Positions 1 through 8,245 of a stretch of DNA of 64,000 nt are shown here, in pieces; the first letter of the stretch is position 1, and every line of letters starts with the position of its first letter. Both the position numbers and the translations under genes were made by a program. The stretch covers positions 278,568 to 342,567 of the forward strand of contig CAZBRD010000004.1 of the NCBI GenBank assembly GCA_964494205.1. Reading direction: 5' to 3'. This DNA is from JBBTCX01 sp964494205 (lineage in GTDB: Bacteria; Planctomycetota; Phycisphaerae; UBA1845). A model generated the notes under the pieces. That model ran no database searches. It was not told the DNA's origin and saw nothing but the letters and a program-made list of their open reading frames with translations.

Positions 1-408
1 GGAATCAATCGATTGAAATTCAAACCGAGAGGTTGGAAACTCCGGCGAATAAAGAAACTCAACGCTGTTTCGCACCGAGTCATCGAGGGCATCTTCACCC
101 AGCGTGACGTTTTTCACATCAACTTCGAACCAACCATGCGCGCCAGAAAGCATGCAGTCTTTGACGAATTGGATTCGACCGCGCATGGAGGTCACCTTGC
201 CGCTGTAGCCTTCGATGGGTTTGGGGAAATGAAAGTGAATGGGGGCGACATTAGCGGAAACATTATTGGGTATCACCCAACGCGTCGGCATGTGCGTCGA
301 ATGGCAACCGAAAATTGGCAATGTGAATACGATAGTAACGAAGTGGATAGTCGAGAGATTCGATCGCCCCTGCCGGGGCTTTGTTCCCTTTTCGTACTTT
401 GACCCCAC
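1..408 (-). CDS. YceI-like lipoprotein, 3' end beyond window edge
   Basis: Minus-strand reading frame running off the left edge. It reads through FPKPIEGYSGKVTSMRG, then GRIQFVKDCMLSGAHGWFEV and VRNSVEFLYSPEFP, a pattern typical of the YceI-like lipocalin fold that binds polyprenoid or amphiphilic ligands in the periplasm. Before the domain is a hydrophobic stretch FVTIVFTLPIFGC, which looks like a lipoprotein signal with Cys as the lipidation site. The start is uncertain: there is no ATG ahead of the signal, the first in-frame candidate is a GTG at 408, and that GTG lies inside a palindrome. An internal ATG at 291 would lose the signal peptide. Family call is from sequence pattern only. Confidence 0.6.
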   Translation of the reverse strand, partial: MGSKYEKGTKPRQGRSNLSTIHFVTIVFTLPIFGCHSTHMPTRWVIPNNVSANVAPIHFHFPKPIEGYSGKVTSMRGRIQFVKDCMLSGAHGWFEVDVKNVTLGEDALDDSVRNSVEFLYSPEFPTSRFEFQSIDS

Positions 409-468
409 GGCTTCCGCCGTGGGCTGACCGCGATCGCCGCTACCGCGGCTTTTCTGTCGCGTAGACAG
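366..468. repeat. Cluster of four short palindromes
   Basis: Four hairpin-forming palindromes lie in about 100 bases: 366-379 (GCCCCTGCCGGGGC), 404-423 (CCCACGG arm with CCGTGGG), 436-449 (GCCGC/GCGGC) and 454-468 (CTGTC/GACAG). They sit between the YceI-like gene and dnaB and overlap the probable 5' end of the former. They resemble the composite palindromic elements at 37696, 41700 and 54711. Confidence 0.6.
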
Positions 469-589
469 CGCTTTGCGATCGATCGTGCTATTATCGTTCG
501 AAGCACAAGCATGCGTACTAACGATTGATCGCGCGGTGGTCTTGACGCTGGTTCCCGCGAAAAGCGTGTTTGCAATAAGAGACATGCGA

Positions 590-1990
590 TTAGAACGGCG
601 CGCCGGAATAGTTGGATGACGGCGGCTCGTGCATGAGCGATGGGTTGCCGAACAACGTCAGGCGCTTGTTGAAGCTCAGTTCGATATTGCCCGTGGGGCC
701 GTTTCGCTGTTTCGCGATGATGAGTTCGGCTTTGCCTCGCGCTTCTTCCTTGTCTGGATAATAATACTCCTCACGATGGATGAGCAGCACCACGTCGGCG
801 TCCTGTTCGATGGCGCCGGATTCTCGCAGGTCGCTCATCAACGGCTTTTTGTCCGTGCGTCCCTCAGCCATTCGGTTGAGCTGCGCCATCGAGATAATCG
901 GGATTCCTAATTCACGACCGAGGCTCTTCAGATTTCGACTGATCGCGGCGATTTCAGCCTGGCGACTCTCGGACTGCGGCGTGTGCATGAGCTGCAGATA
1001 GTCCACAAAAACAGCCTGAATGTCTTTGGTCTGCTTGAGTCTCCTGGCCTTGGAACGAAGCTCCAACGCGGTCATGCCCGGGGTGTCGTCGATGAACAGC
1101 GGCGAGTGTTCAAAATCAGAACAAGCTTCCAAAACGTGCCGCATTTCCTCTTCCGACAACATGCGACGGCGGAGTTTCTGCGCGTCGATGCCCGTGTGCG
1201 AGCATAACAATCGCTGGGCAACTTGATCCGCGCTCATTTCCATCGAGAAGAACACAACCGGTTTGTGCATGCGCACGCAAGCGTGATAGGCCATCGTCAG
1301 ACCGAGTGCGGTCTTGCCCATCGACGGTCGACCGGCGATGACGATCAGATCGCCGGGCTGAAAACCGCTGGTGTATTCATCGAGCAACGTGAAGCCGGTC
1401 TCGAGACCGGTCATCCCGCGGCGGCCCATGTCGAGCTGCCGCGCGAGGCGCGCGACAGCCTCGCGGATTTCGATTGCGTGGCCGCTGACGCGTTTCTCGG
1501 TGACGGTGAAGATCTTCTGCTCGGCGCGATCGAGAATGTCCTTCGCGTCTTCGATATGTGAATAGGCTGTGTCGGCGATTTCACCCGCGCAACGAATCAA
1601 ATCGCGAAGCATGCCCTTGTCGCGAACGATGCGTGCGTAATGCTCGGCGTTCGCCCATTCGGCGAAGCTCTCTGCCAGTTGGATCATGTATTCCTGGCCG
1701 CCGATGAACTCGAGCAAATCGCGGCGGCGCAGTTCGTCTGAAACGACAATGAGATCGATAACCTTGCTGGGGTTATCGAAAAGATCGAGCAATACTTCGA
1801 AGAGTTTTTGGTGGGCTGGGAGGTAGAACCAGGAACTTTCGGAGCGGCCGATGATGGAGACCACTTCCGCGATGGCGTCCCGGCTCATCATCATCGAGCC
1901 GAGGAGCGCCATTTCCGCATCCTGATCCTGCGGCGGGATGCGGTCCGTCTTGAGCGTGGTGTTGGGCTTAAGAGCCGGAAGCGTTGTCAC
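590..1990 (-). CDS. dnaB: Replicative DNA helicase DnaB
   Basis: Hexameric 5'-3' helicase that unwinds DNA at the replication fork. The N-terminal domain (about residues 15-130, starting PPQDQDAEMALLGSM) is followed by the RecA-like C-terminal ATPase with Walker A GRPSMGKTALG, Walker B-type VFVDYLQLM, and the DnaB motif LMSDLRESGAIEQDADVV. Length 466 aa is usual. The frame is open further upstream, but the GTG at 1990 is chosen because a clean GGAGG lies 9 bases before it. This start overlaps the 3' end of rplI by 23 bases, so the two are probably translationally coupled. First-line member of the rplI/ssb/rpsF cluster. Confidence 0.96.
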   Translation of the reverse strand: MTTLPALKPNTTLKTDRIPPQDQDAEMALLGSMMMSRDAIAEVVSIIGRSESSWFYLPAHQKLFEVLLDLFDNPSKVIDLIVVSDELRRRDLLEFIGGQEYMIQLAESFAEWANAEHYARIVRDKGMLRDLIRCAGEIADTAYSHIEDAKDILDRAEQKIFTVTEKRVSGHAIEIREAVARLARQLDMGRRGMTGLETGFTLLDEYTSGFQPGDLIVIAGRPSMGKTALGLTMAYHACVRMHKPVVFFSMEMSADQVAQRLLCSHTGIDAQKLRRRMLSEEEMRHVLEACSDFEHSPLFIDDTPGMTALELRSKARRLKQTKDIQAVFVDYLQLMHTPQSESRQAEIAAISRNLKSLGRELGIPIISMAQLNRMAEGRTDKKPLMSDLRESGAIEQDADVVLLIHREEYYYPDKEEARGKAELIIAKQRNGPTGNIELSFNKRLTLFGNPSLMHEPPSSNYSGAPF

Positions 1991-2501
1991 TTGAAGCAGC
2001 CTCCGTGCCGGCTTCCGCGGATTCCTCGCCTGCCGCTGCTTCCTCCTCGTCCTCAGACTTCTCGCGAACAACCCAGACCTTGATGTTGCTCTTCAAATCG
2101 TCAGACAAACGCACGACGACGTCGACCTTGTCGATCTGACGGAGCGGGTCGCGCAGGACGATCTTCTCGGCTGCGATGCCGTAACCCTCTTCGCCAAGGG
2201 CGTGCGCGATCTCGCGCTTGCCGACGGAGCCGTACAACACGCCGGCGTCGTTGGCGCGAGCCTTGATTGTGACCTCAACGCCTTCGAGTCGCTTGCACAG
2301 GGCTTCCATGATCGCACGCTGCTTGGCAAGTTCGAGCTCTGCCTGCTTGCGGGCTTCAGCCACTGAACGCATGTTGCCTTCGGTGGGTTGCGTTGCGAGG
2401 CGGCGCGGCAGGAGATAGTTACGGGCGTAACCCGGCTTGACGTTGACTACGTCGCCGACGATTCCCAGATGTTCGATGGTTTTGGTGAGCAGTAATTTCA
2501 T
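1968..2501 (-). CDS. rplI: 50S ribosomal protein bL9
   Basis: Ribosomal protein bL9 of the large subunit. The N-terminal rRNA-binding domain is clear: MKLLLTKTIEHLGIVGDVV followed by KPGYARNYLLPRRLA. A long helix (residues about 45-75) leads to the C-terminal domain. The last 25 residues form an acidic tail rich in Glu, Ala and Ser that goes beyond the usual bL9 length of about 150 aa. Its 3' end overlaps dnaB and carries dnaB's ribosome-binding site. Confidence 0.95.
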   Translation of the reverse strand: MKLLLTKTIEHLGIVGDVVNVKPGYARNYLLPRRLATQPTEGNMRSVAEARKQAELELAKQRAIMEALCKRLEGVEVTIKARANDAGVLYGSVGKREIAHALGEEGYGIAAEKIVLRDPLRQIDKVDVVVRLSDDLKSNIKVWVVREKSEDEEEAAAGEESAEAGTEAASSDNASGS

Positions 2502-2578
2502 GAGCGTCTCTCAGACCTTTCGTATTGCTTGTTGCGGGTTCGTCAGCGACCCGACCTTATCAAACTTTCTTCAACCGT

Positions 2579-3055
2579 TCAAAACGGGATATCATCCACC
2601 GCGTGCGATTCCATGGGCTCGCTGCGATTCGAACCGCCCGAACCGCGATAGGCTGGGGCTGGACCCGAATCCATATCGCCGCCGCGAGCACCACCTTCGC
2701 CGCGCTGACCGCCACCCGCTCCCTGGCCACCGCCGAGGAACGTGAAGTTATCTACCAGCACCTCGTGCTTGCTTTTCTTCTCGCCTTCGGGCGTCGTCCA
2801 TTGGTTCAGCTGCAGACGACCTTCGACCAGCACCGTTCGCCCCTTACCCATGTATTGGTTGAACGTTTCGCCGGCGCGACCGAAGACGGTGCAATCAACA
2901 AAGCAGACGTCTTCCTTCATGTTCCCGTCGCGGTCTTTCCACTTGTTGTTCGTCGCTATGCCGAACTTGCACACAGCCGTGTTCGACGACGTGTAACTCA
3001 ACTGCGGATCGCGCGTGAGGTTTCCCACAAGGATGATGCGGTTGTAACTGGCCAT
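2579..3055 (-). CDS. ssb: Single-stranded DNA-binding protein
   Basis: Tetrameric SSB that coats single-stranded DNA during replication and repair. The OB-fold spans residues 1-110 (MASYNRIILVGNLTRDPQL, then FVDCTVFGRAGE). A Gly-rich disordered linker follows, and the acidic tip ends in VDDIPF, the usual partner-binding tail. A GGAGG precedes the ATG by 10 bases. It lies between rpsF and rplI, the usual bacterial arrangement with the two ribosomal genes. Confidence 0.96.
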   Translation of the reverse strand: MASYNRIILVGNLTRDPQLSYTSSNTAVCKFGIATNNKWKDRDGNMKEDVCFVDCTVFGRAGETFNQYMGKGRTVLVEGRLQLNQWTTPEGEKKSKHEVLVDNFTFLGGGQGAGGGQRGEGGARGGDMDSGPAPAYRGSGGSNRSEPMESHAVDDIPF

Positions 3056-3085
3056 AGCTGCTTTCCTCCAGCATGCTTCCTAGCA

Positions 3086-3202
3086 TGTGGGACCGGTTTC
3101 CAACCGGTCTCAAGGGCACTAACAAGACCCTTCAGACGATTCAATTTCCGCGAGAGGGAATCGGCCTCACCGAGAAAAGACGGGCAAACAACCCGTCCCA
3201 CA
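3086..3202. repeat. Two opposed palindromic elements, TGTGGGAC family
   Basis: Two copies of a TGTGGGAC-(hairpin)-GTC element face each other between rpsF and ssb: one at 3086-3109 with stem ACCGGT/ACCGGT, and one read on the minus strand at 3179-3202 with stem CGGG/CCCG. The first 8 bases and last 3 are conserved while the stem differs, with both arms changed together. A closely similar copy lies inside ligA at 50229-50252. Confidence 0.75.
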
Positions 3203-3212
3203 ATTCTCGGTG

Positions 3213-3668
3213 CTACTCGGCGCCTTCAAGCACGGCGGTACCTGCGTACGCACCGCGAGCAGGTCCAGGACGTCCGCCGCCGACACCCGCTTCAACCGGG
3301 CGATCGGGACCACCGGGCGCACCTTCGCCTGCCGTCGTATCCGCACCGCGCGTGGCGATCGCTTTTTCCATCATTTCCATAGTCACACCGTCCGCGCGAA
3401 CAATCAGTGCACGGAGGATGTTCTCGGAAATCTGGACGTCGCGCTCCAGCGGACCGATGCGATCGGTCGGGGCATTGAAGTACGTCAGCACGTACACGCC
3501 GCGCTTGCGACCCTTGATGCGGAACGACAATCGTCGCTCATCCCACTTCTTGCAGAACACGATCTCTGCTTTGGCGCGTTCCATGAGCCGATGAATTTCG
3601 GTCTCACAGTTTTCGAACGCCGCGCCAAACGTCGGATCGAACAAAAACATGGCTTCGTATTGATTCAA
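3213..3668 (-). CDS. rpsF: 30S ribosomal protein bS6
   Basis: Ribosomal protein bS6 of the small subunit, which binds bS18. Residues 1-100 match the family (YEAMFLFDP near the start, then KRGVYVLTYFNAP and ERDVQISENILRALI). The 40-residue tail is rich in Gly, Pro and Ala and longer than usual. The start is a TTG at 3668 with GGAG 10 bases upstream; the next Met is six codons in. Cotranscription with ssb and rplI is likely, although a pair of palindromes separates rpsF from ssb. Confidence 0.93.
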   Translation of the reverse strand: MNQYEAMFLFDPTFGAAFENCETEIHRLMERAKAEIVFCKKWDERRLSFRIKGRKRGVYVLTYFNAPTDRIGPLERDVQISENILRALIVRADGVTMEMMEKAIATRGADTTAGEGAPGGPDRPVEAGVGGGRPGPARGAYAGTAVLEGAE

Positions 3669-3746
3669 CGTCTGCTATCTCCTAACCCAAAACCCACTTG
3701 CCGATGCTCAATGTCACCGCTGTTTCTTCTTCAACTCGCCAAGACC

Positions 3747-4310
3747 CTACGGCACGTCGCCGTTGAATCGAGTCATCGCGAGGTCGATTCCATTTTCCAC
3801 CCAACTCTGCACCGCGTCGGCTGAGCGAGCGAGGACACGATCCATCGTTTCCAGCTCGGACGATTCAAACCGGCTCAGCACATAATTCGCCGGAATGCCG
3901 AACGGTTCGCCGATGCCGAGTCGCGTTCGCGGAAAATCCTCCGTTCCAATCCGGTCGATGATGTTCTGCAGTCCGTTGTGACTGCCGGCTGACCCGGTCT
4001 TCCGCAGGCGAATCCGCCCGACCGGCAACGCCAGATCATCCGTGATCACCATCAGGTCAGCATACGGCAGCTTGTAAAACTGCCCAGCCGCCAGCACCGC
4101 CTGTCCGCTGCGGTTCATGAACGTCGTCGGCTTCATCAGTGCCACACGTTCAGAACCGCAATCTCCCAAACCAAACCAGCCGTGAAACCGCTCCGACGAC
4201 AGATCGACGCGCCATCGCGAAGCCAATTCGTCGACCACGGCAAATCCGACGTTGTGTCGCGTTCCGTCATACTTTGGTCCTGGATTCCCCAGGCCGACGA
4301 TCAGTTTCAC
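3747..4310 (-). CDS. pth: Peptidyl-tRNA hydrolase
   Basis: Releases peptides from peptidyl-tRNAs that drop off the ribosome. The family signature is plain: IVGLGNPGPKYDGTRHNVGF contains the Asn and catalytic His, MKPTTFMNRSG holds the substrate-binding Asn, and ITDDLALPVG and GSAGSHNGLQ follow. Length 187 aa is normal. It starts with GTG at 4310, and the next gene upstream (rplY) ends 31 bases away, so the two are probably in one operon. Confidence 0.95.
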   Translation of the reverse strand: MKLIVGLGNPGPKYDGTRHNVGFAVVDELASRWRVDLSSERFHGWFGLGDCGSERVALMKPTTFMNRSGQAVLAAGQFYKLPYADLMVITDDLALPVGRIRLRKTGSAGSHNGLQNIIDRIGTEDFPRTRLGIGEPFGIPANYVLSRFESSELETMDRVLARSADAVQSWVENGIDLAMTRFNGDVP

Positions 4311-4341
4311 GTCGAATACCCAAAAGACGAAGAGTCGGCTA

Positions 4342-4992
4342 CTAGGCCTTCTCCTCCTCGCCCTCTTCCTTACGAATGCGACCGATACGCTCGGGCTCAG
4401 CCGTCACCGCTTCCTCACCTTCTGCAGGCGCAACCGCATCAGGTGCTGCGGCCAGTGCACGAACCGATGCTACTCGATCTTCCGGATCAGATACCGCCGT
4501 TACGCCCTTCGGAAGTACGAGATCCTTCACGCGGAGCGAATCCCCCAGCGCGAGATGTGCCACATTCGGGTGCAGAACGTCGGGAATCTCCAGCACAAGG
4601 CATTCGACTTCAATGTCCGCCATCGACTGATCAAGCACGCCGCCTTCCGCAATACCCTTGGGCGTACCACGAAGCTCGATACCGACGCGCACACGAACTC
4701 GCTCGTCCGCGCTGACGCGTGCGAGGTCCATATGGATCGGGTGAACATCAAGATGATCGTGCTGCACTTCTTTGATCAGACAAGTCTGCTTCTTGCCGTT
4801 GGTCTCGACAGTGAGCGTACGCGCGCCGTGCAACAGCGCGACTTCAACGTCGTGAAACGCGAGGGCGAGATGTTCCGGAGTCTCACCGTGGCCGTACATG
4901 ACCGCGGGAATCATCCCTTGCTGACGCATTTTTCGCGATTCACGCGAGCCGTTCTTTTTCCGCGGCGTGCCTTTAAGCGTTACCATTTCCAT
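4342..4992 (-). CDS. rplY: 50S ribosomal protein bL25/general stress protein Ctc
   Basis: 5S rRNA-binding ribosomal protein of the long Ctc/TL5 type (216 aa). The N-terminal bL25 domain (residues about 5-95, with GMIPAVMYGHGE) is followed by the C-terminal beta domain (VRVGIELRGTPKGIAEGGVL, then VECLVLEIPDVL) and an acidic Ala/Glu-rich tail. GGGAG lies 10 bases before the ATG. It is placed between prs and pth, a common bacterial neighbourhood. Confidence 0.93.
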   Translation of the reverse strand: MEMVTLKGTPRKKNGSRESRKMRQQGMIPAVMYGHGETPEHLALAFHDVEVALLHGARTLTVETNGKKQTCLIKEVQHDHLDVHPIHMDLARVSADERVRVRVGIELRGTPKGIAEGGVLDQSMADIEVECLVLEIPDVLHPNVAHLALGDSLRVKDLVLPKGVTAVSDPEDRVASVRALAAAPDAVAPAEGEEAVTAEPERIGRIRKEEGEEEKA

Positions 4993-5013
4993 AGAAAGTC
5001 TTCTCCCAATTCT

Positions 5014-5991
5014 TCATACAAAAAGTGCGCTGACGGATCGATGCTCATGGATGCGACAAATCGCCTCGCCGATCAGATCAGCCACTGTCAGAACCGTCAA
5101 TTTCGGTAAACGTTCCTTGATCTCAGCCCGCATGGGGATCGTGTCGGTAACCACGATTTCGTCAAGGTTGGCGCCGGCCAATCGCTCGACCGCGGGCCCG
5201 GCAAACACGCCGTGCGTAGCACCGACAAAAATGTTGGTAGCACCGTGGGCGCGAACGAGCTTGGCCGCCTCAGCGACGGTGCCCGCCGTGGTGATCATGT
5301 CATCAAACATCATCACCTTCCTGCCTTCAACATTACCGACGATCGTCACCGCCACCGTCGAATCACCCGTGAGACGTCGCTTGTGAATGACAGCCAACTC
5401 GCCGCCGATGCGCGACGCGAATTCATTCCCAAACTTGATGTTGCCCACATCCGGCGAAACGAGAACGGCATCATTCAAGTCGCGCTTACGGAAATGCCGG
5501 GCAATGACGGGGGCAGCCGTCAGGTGATCGACCGGCAGATCGAAGAACCCCTGAATCTGATCCGCATGCAGGTTCATCGTAAGTACGCGATTAACACCCG
5601 CTACGGTCAGCAGGTTTGCAACGAGCTTCGCGGTAATCGGCGTGCGACCCTCGGCTTTGCGATCTTGTCGCGCATATCCATAGTAAGGAATGACCGCCGT
5701 GATTCGCTTAGCGCTCGCTCGCCGCATGCAATCGATGAAGATGAGCAATTCCACCAAGTTGTCATTGACTGGCGGGCATGTCGATTGAACGACAAAGCAG
5801 TCCTTGCCGCGGACGTCATCCTCAAGTTTGACCAATGTTTCGCCGTCTGGAAAACGACTGACGCTGGCTCGGCCACGCTTGATCTTGAGATACGAGCAAA
5901 TCTTGTCAGTAAGTTCGCCGCTGGCGGAGCCGCCGAAAACAACGAGACCGTTAAGGTCGCGATCTGACGAGCGTTGACTGTCCCAACTCAT
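5014..5991 (-). CDS. prs: Ribose-phosphate pyrophosphokinase
   Basis: Makes PRPP from ribose 5-phosphate and ATP for nucleotide, His and Trp synthesis. Visible signatures are SRFPDGETLVKLEDDVRG, the cation site region MNLHADQIQGFF, VSPDVGNIKF, and the ribose-5-phosphate loop FDDMITTAGT (Thr where Asp is more usual). The ATG overlaps the glmU stop by four bases (ATGA), indicating translational coupling. Ten or so extra N-terminal residues precede the first conserved strand. Confidence 0.95.
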   Translation of the reverse strand: MSWDSQRSSDRDLNGLVVFGGSASGELTDKICSYLKIKRGRASVSRFPDGETLVKLEDDVRGKDCFVVQSTCPPVNDNLVELLIFIDCMRRASAKRITAVIPYYGYARQDRKAEGRTPITAKLVANLLTVAGVNRVLTMNLHADQIQGFFDLPVDHLTAAPVIARHFRKRDLNDAVLVSPDVGNIKFGNEFASRIGGELAVIHKRRLTGDSTVAVTIVGNVEGRKVMMFDDMITTAGTVAEAAKLVRAHGATNIFVGATHGVFAGPAVERLAGANLDEIVVTDTIPMRAEIKERLPKLTVLTVADLIGEAICRIHEHRSVSALFV

Positions 5992-6965
5992 GCGGGCACC
6001 GCTCCGTTCAGAACATTTGGCGCTATCGTTGCACCGTCATCCACCGTATCACCAGGAGCAACCCACGCAAACGGCCCGACGCGGCAGCTCGTTCCAATAT
6101 TCGCGCCGACGCCGATGAAGCTGAATGGATAAACAACAGTCTCGCGGCCAATTGTGACGTCAGTGTCGATCCATGTGTTGTCGGGATCAACGATAGTCAC
6201 GCCTTCGCTCATCAAAGAGAACTGAATGCGATCCTGCATGACGCGACTGACCGTCGCGAGGTCGAGGCGAGAGTTAATTCCCATCGCGTCTTCGAAGGGA
6301 ACCGACACCAAAGCAGAGGCACCTTCGCCGGAATTTCTGAGGATTCGAATGGCTTCGGTCACATAGATTTCGCCGCTGGCCGGATCGGGTTCAACTTGAT
6401 TCAGCGCCGACAACATCTGCTGACAATCAAAACAATAGTAACTAGGGTTGACTTCGCTGATCTTCTTCTGGTCGATCGAGCAATGGCGATGTTCGAGAAT
6501 CGATTCGAGGTTGCCCTCAGCGTCGCGGATGATTCGGCCATAACCCGTTGGATCTTCAAGTATGGTCGTAGCTATGGTTACGGCGTCGCCCGTCCGCTCG
6601 CGAGTGGCCAATAATTCAGAAAGTGCTTCGCGACGAATCAACGGCATATCGCCCGCGATCACCAACACGCTGCTGATGGACTCATCGAGAAACTCGCGGC
6701 AACACAGCACCGCGTGGCCAGTGCCCTTCTGCTCAGCCTGATGGACCCAGGTAATATCCGACGCATCGCCCTCGAATGCCTGCATGACTTTTTCGCGAGC
6801 GTATCCGACGACGATCAGCAAACGATCGACCCCAGCCAGGCGGCACGCGCGCACGGCGTAGCTAAGCATCGGGAGGCCACAAACTTCATGAAGAACCTTT
6901 GGCAGGTCGCTCTTCATCCGCGTGCTCTTGCCAGCCGCCAGAATTATTGCCGCAGTTTCAGACAA
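5988..6965 (-). CDS. glmU: GlmU-type UDP-GlcNAc pyrophosphorylase, short form
   Basis: Uridylyltransferase that turns GlcNAc-1-phosphate and UTP into UDP-GlcNAc for peptidoglycan and surface sugars. The pyrophosphorylase domain is complete (ILAAGKSTRMKSDLPKVLHE, then GTGHAVLCCREF and VIAGDMPLI). Full bifunctional GlmU has about 450 residues. This one has 325 and stops after only a few left-handed beta-helix rungs (VVYPFSFIGVGANIG onwards), so the C-terminal acetyltransferase is missing. GlcN-1-P acetylation must come from elsewhere, or the enzyme acts only as a uridylyltransferase. Start is a TTG at 6965 with AGGA 9 bases upstream. Confidence 0.88.
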   Translation of the reverse strand: MSETAAIILAAGKSTRMKSDLPKVLHEVCGLPMLSYAVRACRLAGVDRLLIVVGYAREKVMQAFEGDASDITWVHQAEQKGTGHAVLCCREFLDESISSVLVIAGDMPLIRREALSELLATRERTGDAVTIATTILEDPTGYGRIIRDAEGNLESILEHRHCSIDQKKISEVNPSYYCFDCQQMLSALNQVEPDPASGEIYVTEAIRILRNSGEGASALVSVPFEDAMGINSRLDLATVSRVMQDRIQFSLMSEGVTIVDPDNTWIDTDVTIGRETVVYPFSFIGVGANIGTSCRVGPFAWVAPGDTVDDGATIAPNVLNGAVPA

Positions 6966-7047
6966 GGGGTCAATTCCTATTCAATGATGTTTCACAAATG
7001 CGGCGCGACAACAAGCGCGACCAACCAGCTTCCTAGCTCTCGTTCGA

Positions 7048-7118
7048 TTACCCGGCCAGGACTCGAACCTGGAATACCAGGACCAAAACCTGGTGTGTTA
7101 CCATTACACCACCGGGCA
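7048..7118 (-). tRNA. tRNA-Gln (anticodon TTG)
   Basis: A 71-base cloverleaf reads on the minus strand from 7118. The acceptor stem TGCCCGG pairs with CCGGGTA (one G-U), and the discriminator is A with no encoded CCA. The anticodon arm CCAGG-TTTTGGT-CCTGG presents TTG, which reads CAA glutamine codons. The T arm is CCAGG-TTCGAGT-CCTGG. It lies 83 bases upstream of glmU. Confidence 0.95.
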
Positions 7119-7159
7119 ATTGAACCCGTAGGAAACTCTTAAAGGCGAATGACTTAGTA

Positions 7160-7440
7160 GCGCCTTTGTCTGGTCGCGCGGCTGACGCATTTCGAAGGAT
7201 GTCGCGGCCGCAGGCCCACATCCGAGGCTTGAGCGCAGCGCCGCGAAGAGCCACGCCCACCAATCGACCCCTTACCGGTAAGTCGATTCGCCCCAAGGGA
7301 TGCCGGGCACAATCTCCTGAGCATTACTCAGGAGGAACGGGGAAGGTATGGTGGACATGCCAGCAAGTCAAGCAAAGGCTAAGTTTGCGGGTCGGCGATT
7401 GAAACCCGCCTCGCCAATGCTGCCAATCGATCCCGATTGT
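7160..7440. other. Gene-free stretch with hairpins, possible structured RNA or repeat
   Basis: Between the tRNA and the small lipoprotein (7119-7569) no convincing coding frame exists. It holds a perfect 8-bp hairpin with a 5-base loop at 7314-7334 (CTCCTGAG/CTCAGGAG), a palindrome CTTACCGGTAAG near 7270, and a GCGGGT/ACCCGC hairpin near 7388-7410. A known RNA class (tmRNA, SRP RNA, RNase P, 6S) was looked for by eye and not matched. It may be a noncoding RNA or a decayed repeat. Confidence 0.3.
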
Positions 7441-7569
7441 AATACTGGAAAAAGTTCACGTCGCCGTATTTTGTAAAATGAGCAAACTAATCCGATACCA
7501 ATTCCTAGGAAATGGCGGGGATAGCTCCGTTAAGACAAGAAGATGGAATTGACGCAAGGAGGTACCACG

Positions 7570-7764
7570 ATGTCACGCAATTTTCTGGGAACTGCTCGCG
7601 GGTTTGGGATTCTGGCGCTGTTCGGGCTTGGTTTCGCGGCGGGAGGCTGCGACACCGGTGACGTACAGGCGATTCTGATCGGAATTGAAGCCGCAACCAA
7701 CCAGCTCGAAGACAATGACCAGATCACCTTCTCCGATTGGCTGCAAAGCGAACTTGATGATTAA
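7570..7764 (+). CDS. Small predicted lipoprotein
   Basis: A 64-residue protein of unknown function. An AAGGAGG Shine-Dalgarno 7 bases before the ATG at 7570 gives strong support for this start over upstream ATG 7543. Residues 1-27 form a signal peptide with hydrophobic core and a Cys at the end of GFAAGGC, so the mature chain is probably a lipid-anchored 38-residue acidic peptide (ending SDWLQSELDD). Nothing links it to its neighbours, which lie on the other strand. Confidence 0.7.
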   Translation: MSRNFLGTARGFGILALFGLGFAAGGCDTGDVQAILIGIEAATNQLEDNDQITFSDWLQSELDD

Positions 7765-7807
7765 GTCGTCCTGCGTCGAAGGCAGAAAGCAAGTTGGCCA
7801 GACGAAC

Positions 7808-8245
7808 TCACGCGCGTCGAGGGGCGAATAAGTAGTCGCGCAGGTTCTTGAGCTTCATGCGGTTCGAGTCTGCGCTCGATCCGGTTTGGAAGAACCGGCT
7901 GCTCCATTGTTCCGCTGCCTCGTCGAAGAGCTTTGGTGCCAAAAGAAGGCCGGCGGGATGCTTCAGTCGCAGGGTCTTAGCCAACGATTCCAGCAGCACG
8001 CGCTGCGAATCCGCCAACTCCATTCGCTCCATGAGTGACTGAAACAGCTTCTTCGGGTCATCCGGAATCAGTTCGCCGCTGGTTCGCTTTTGAATGCGAG
8101 AAATCAGTAGCACGACAAGCGAGGCCAGCACAATCCCCACGCACGACCACAAGACCGGACCGATCGAACTTTCCGAACGAAACCCTTCCTGAAGTTGGCG
8201 TATGCCTTCGTCAATGGAATTAGCCTGAAACAAAAGCACCATCAT
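7808..8245 (-). CDS. Single-pass membrane protein, unknown function
   Basis: 145 residues. A short N-terminal part is followed by one strong membrane segment (about residues 29-49, GPVLWSCVGIVLASLVVLL) and a cytoplasmic helical region with DDPKKLFQSLMERM. No family was recognised with confidence. Its ATG overlaps the stop codon of the upstream HEAT-repeat gene (ATGA at 8242-8245), so the two are translated together and may act in one complex. Confidence 0.75.
   Translation of the reverse strand: MMVLLFQANSIDEGIRQLQEGFRSESSIGPVLWSCVGIVLASLVVLLISRIQKRTSGELIPDDPKKLFQSLMERMELADSQRVLLESLAKTLRLKHPAGLLLAPKLFDEAAEQWSSRFFQTGSSADSNRMKLKNLRDYLFAPRRA

Noticed and set aside
273..575. Minus-strand frame of 100 codons before dnaB
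   Set aside because: It overlaps the YceI-like frame in a different phase and runs through the palindrome cluster; composition is Arg/Ser-rich as expected of a shadow frame.
7048..7296. Minus-strand frame overlapping tRNA-Gln
   Set aside because: It runs through the tRNA gene; the tRNA fold is certain and the translated sequence is not protein-like.
7380..7425. Possible second tRNA or selenocysteine tRNA
   Set aside because: A GCGGG/CCCGC arm looks T-arm-like, but no matching acceptor stem or anticodon arm can be formed.
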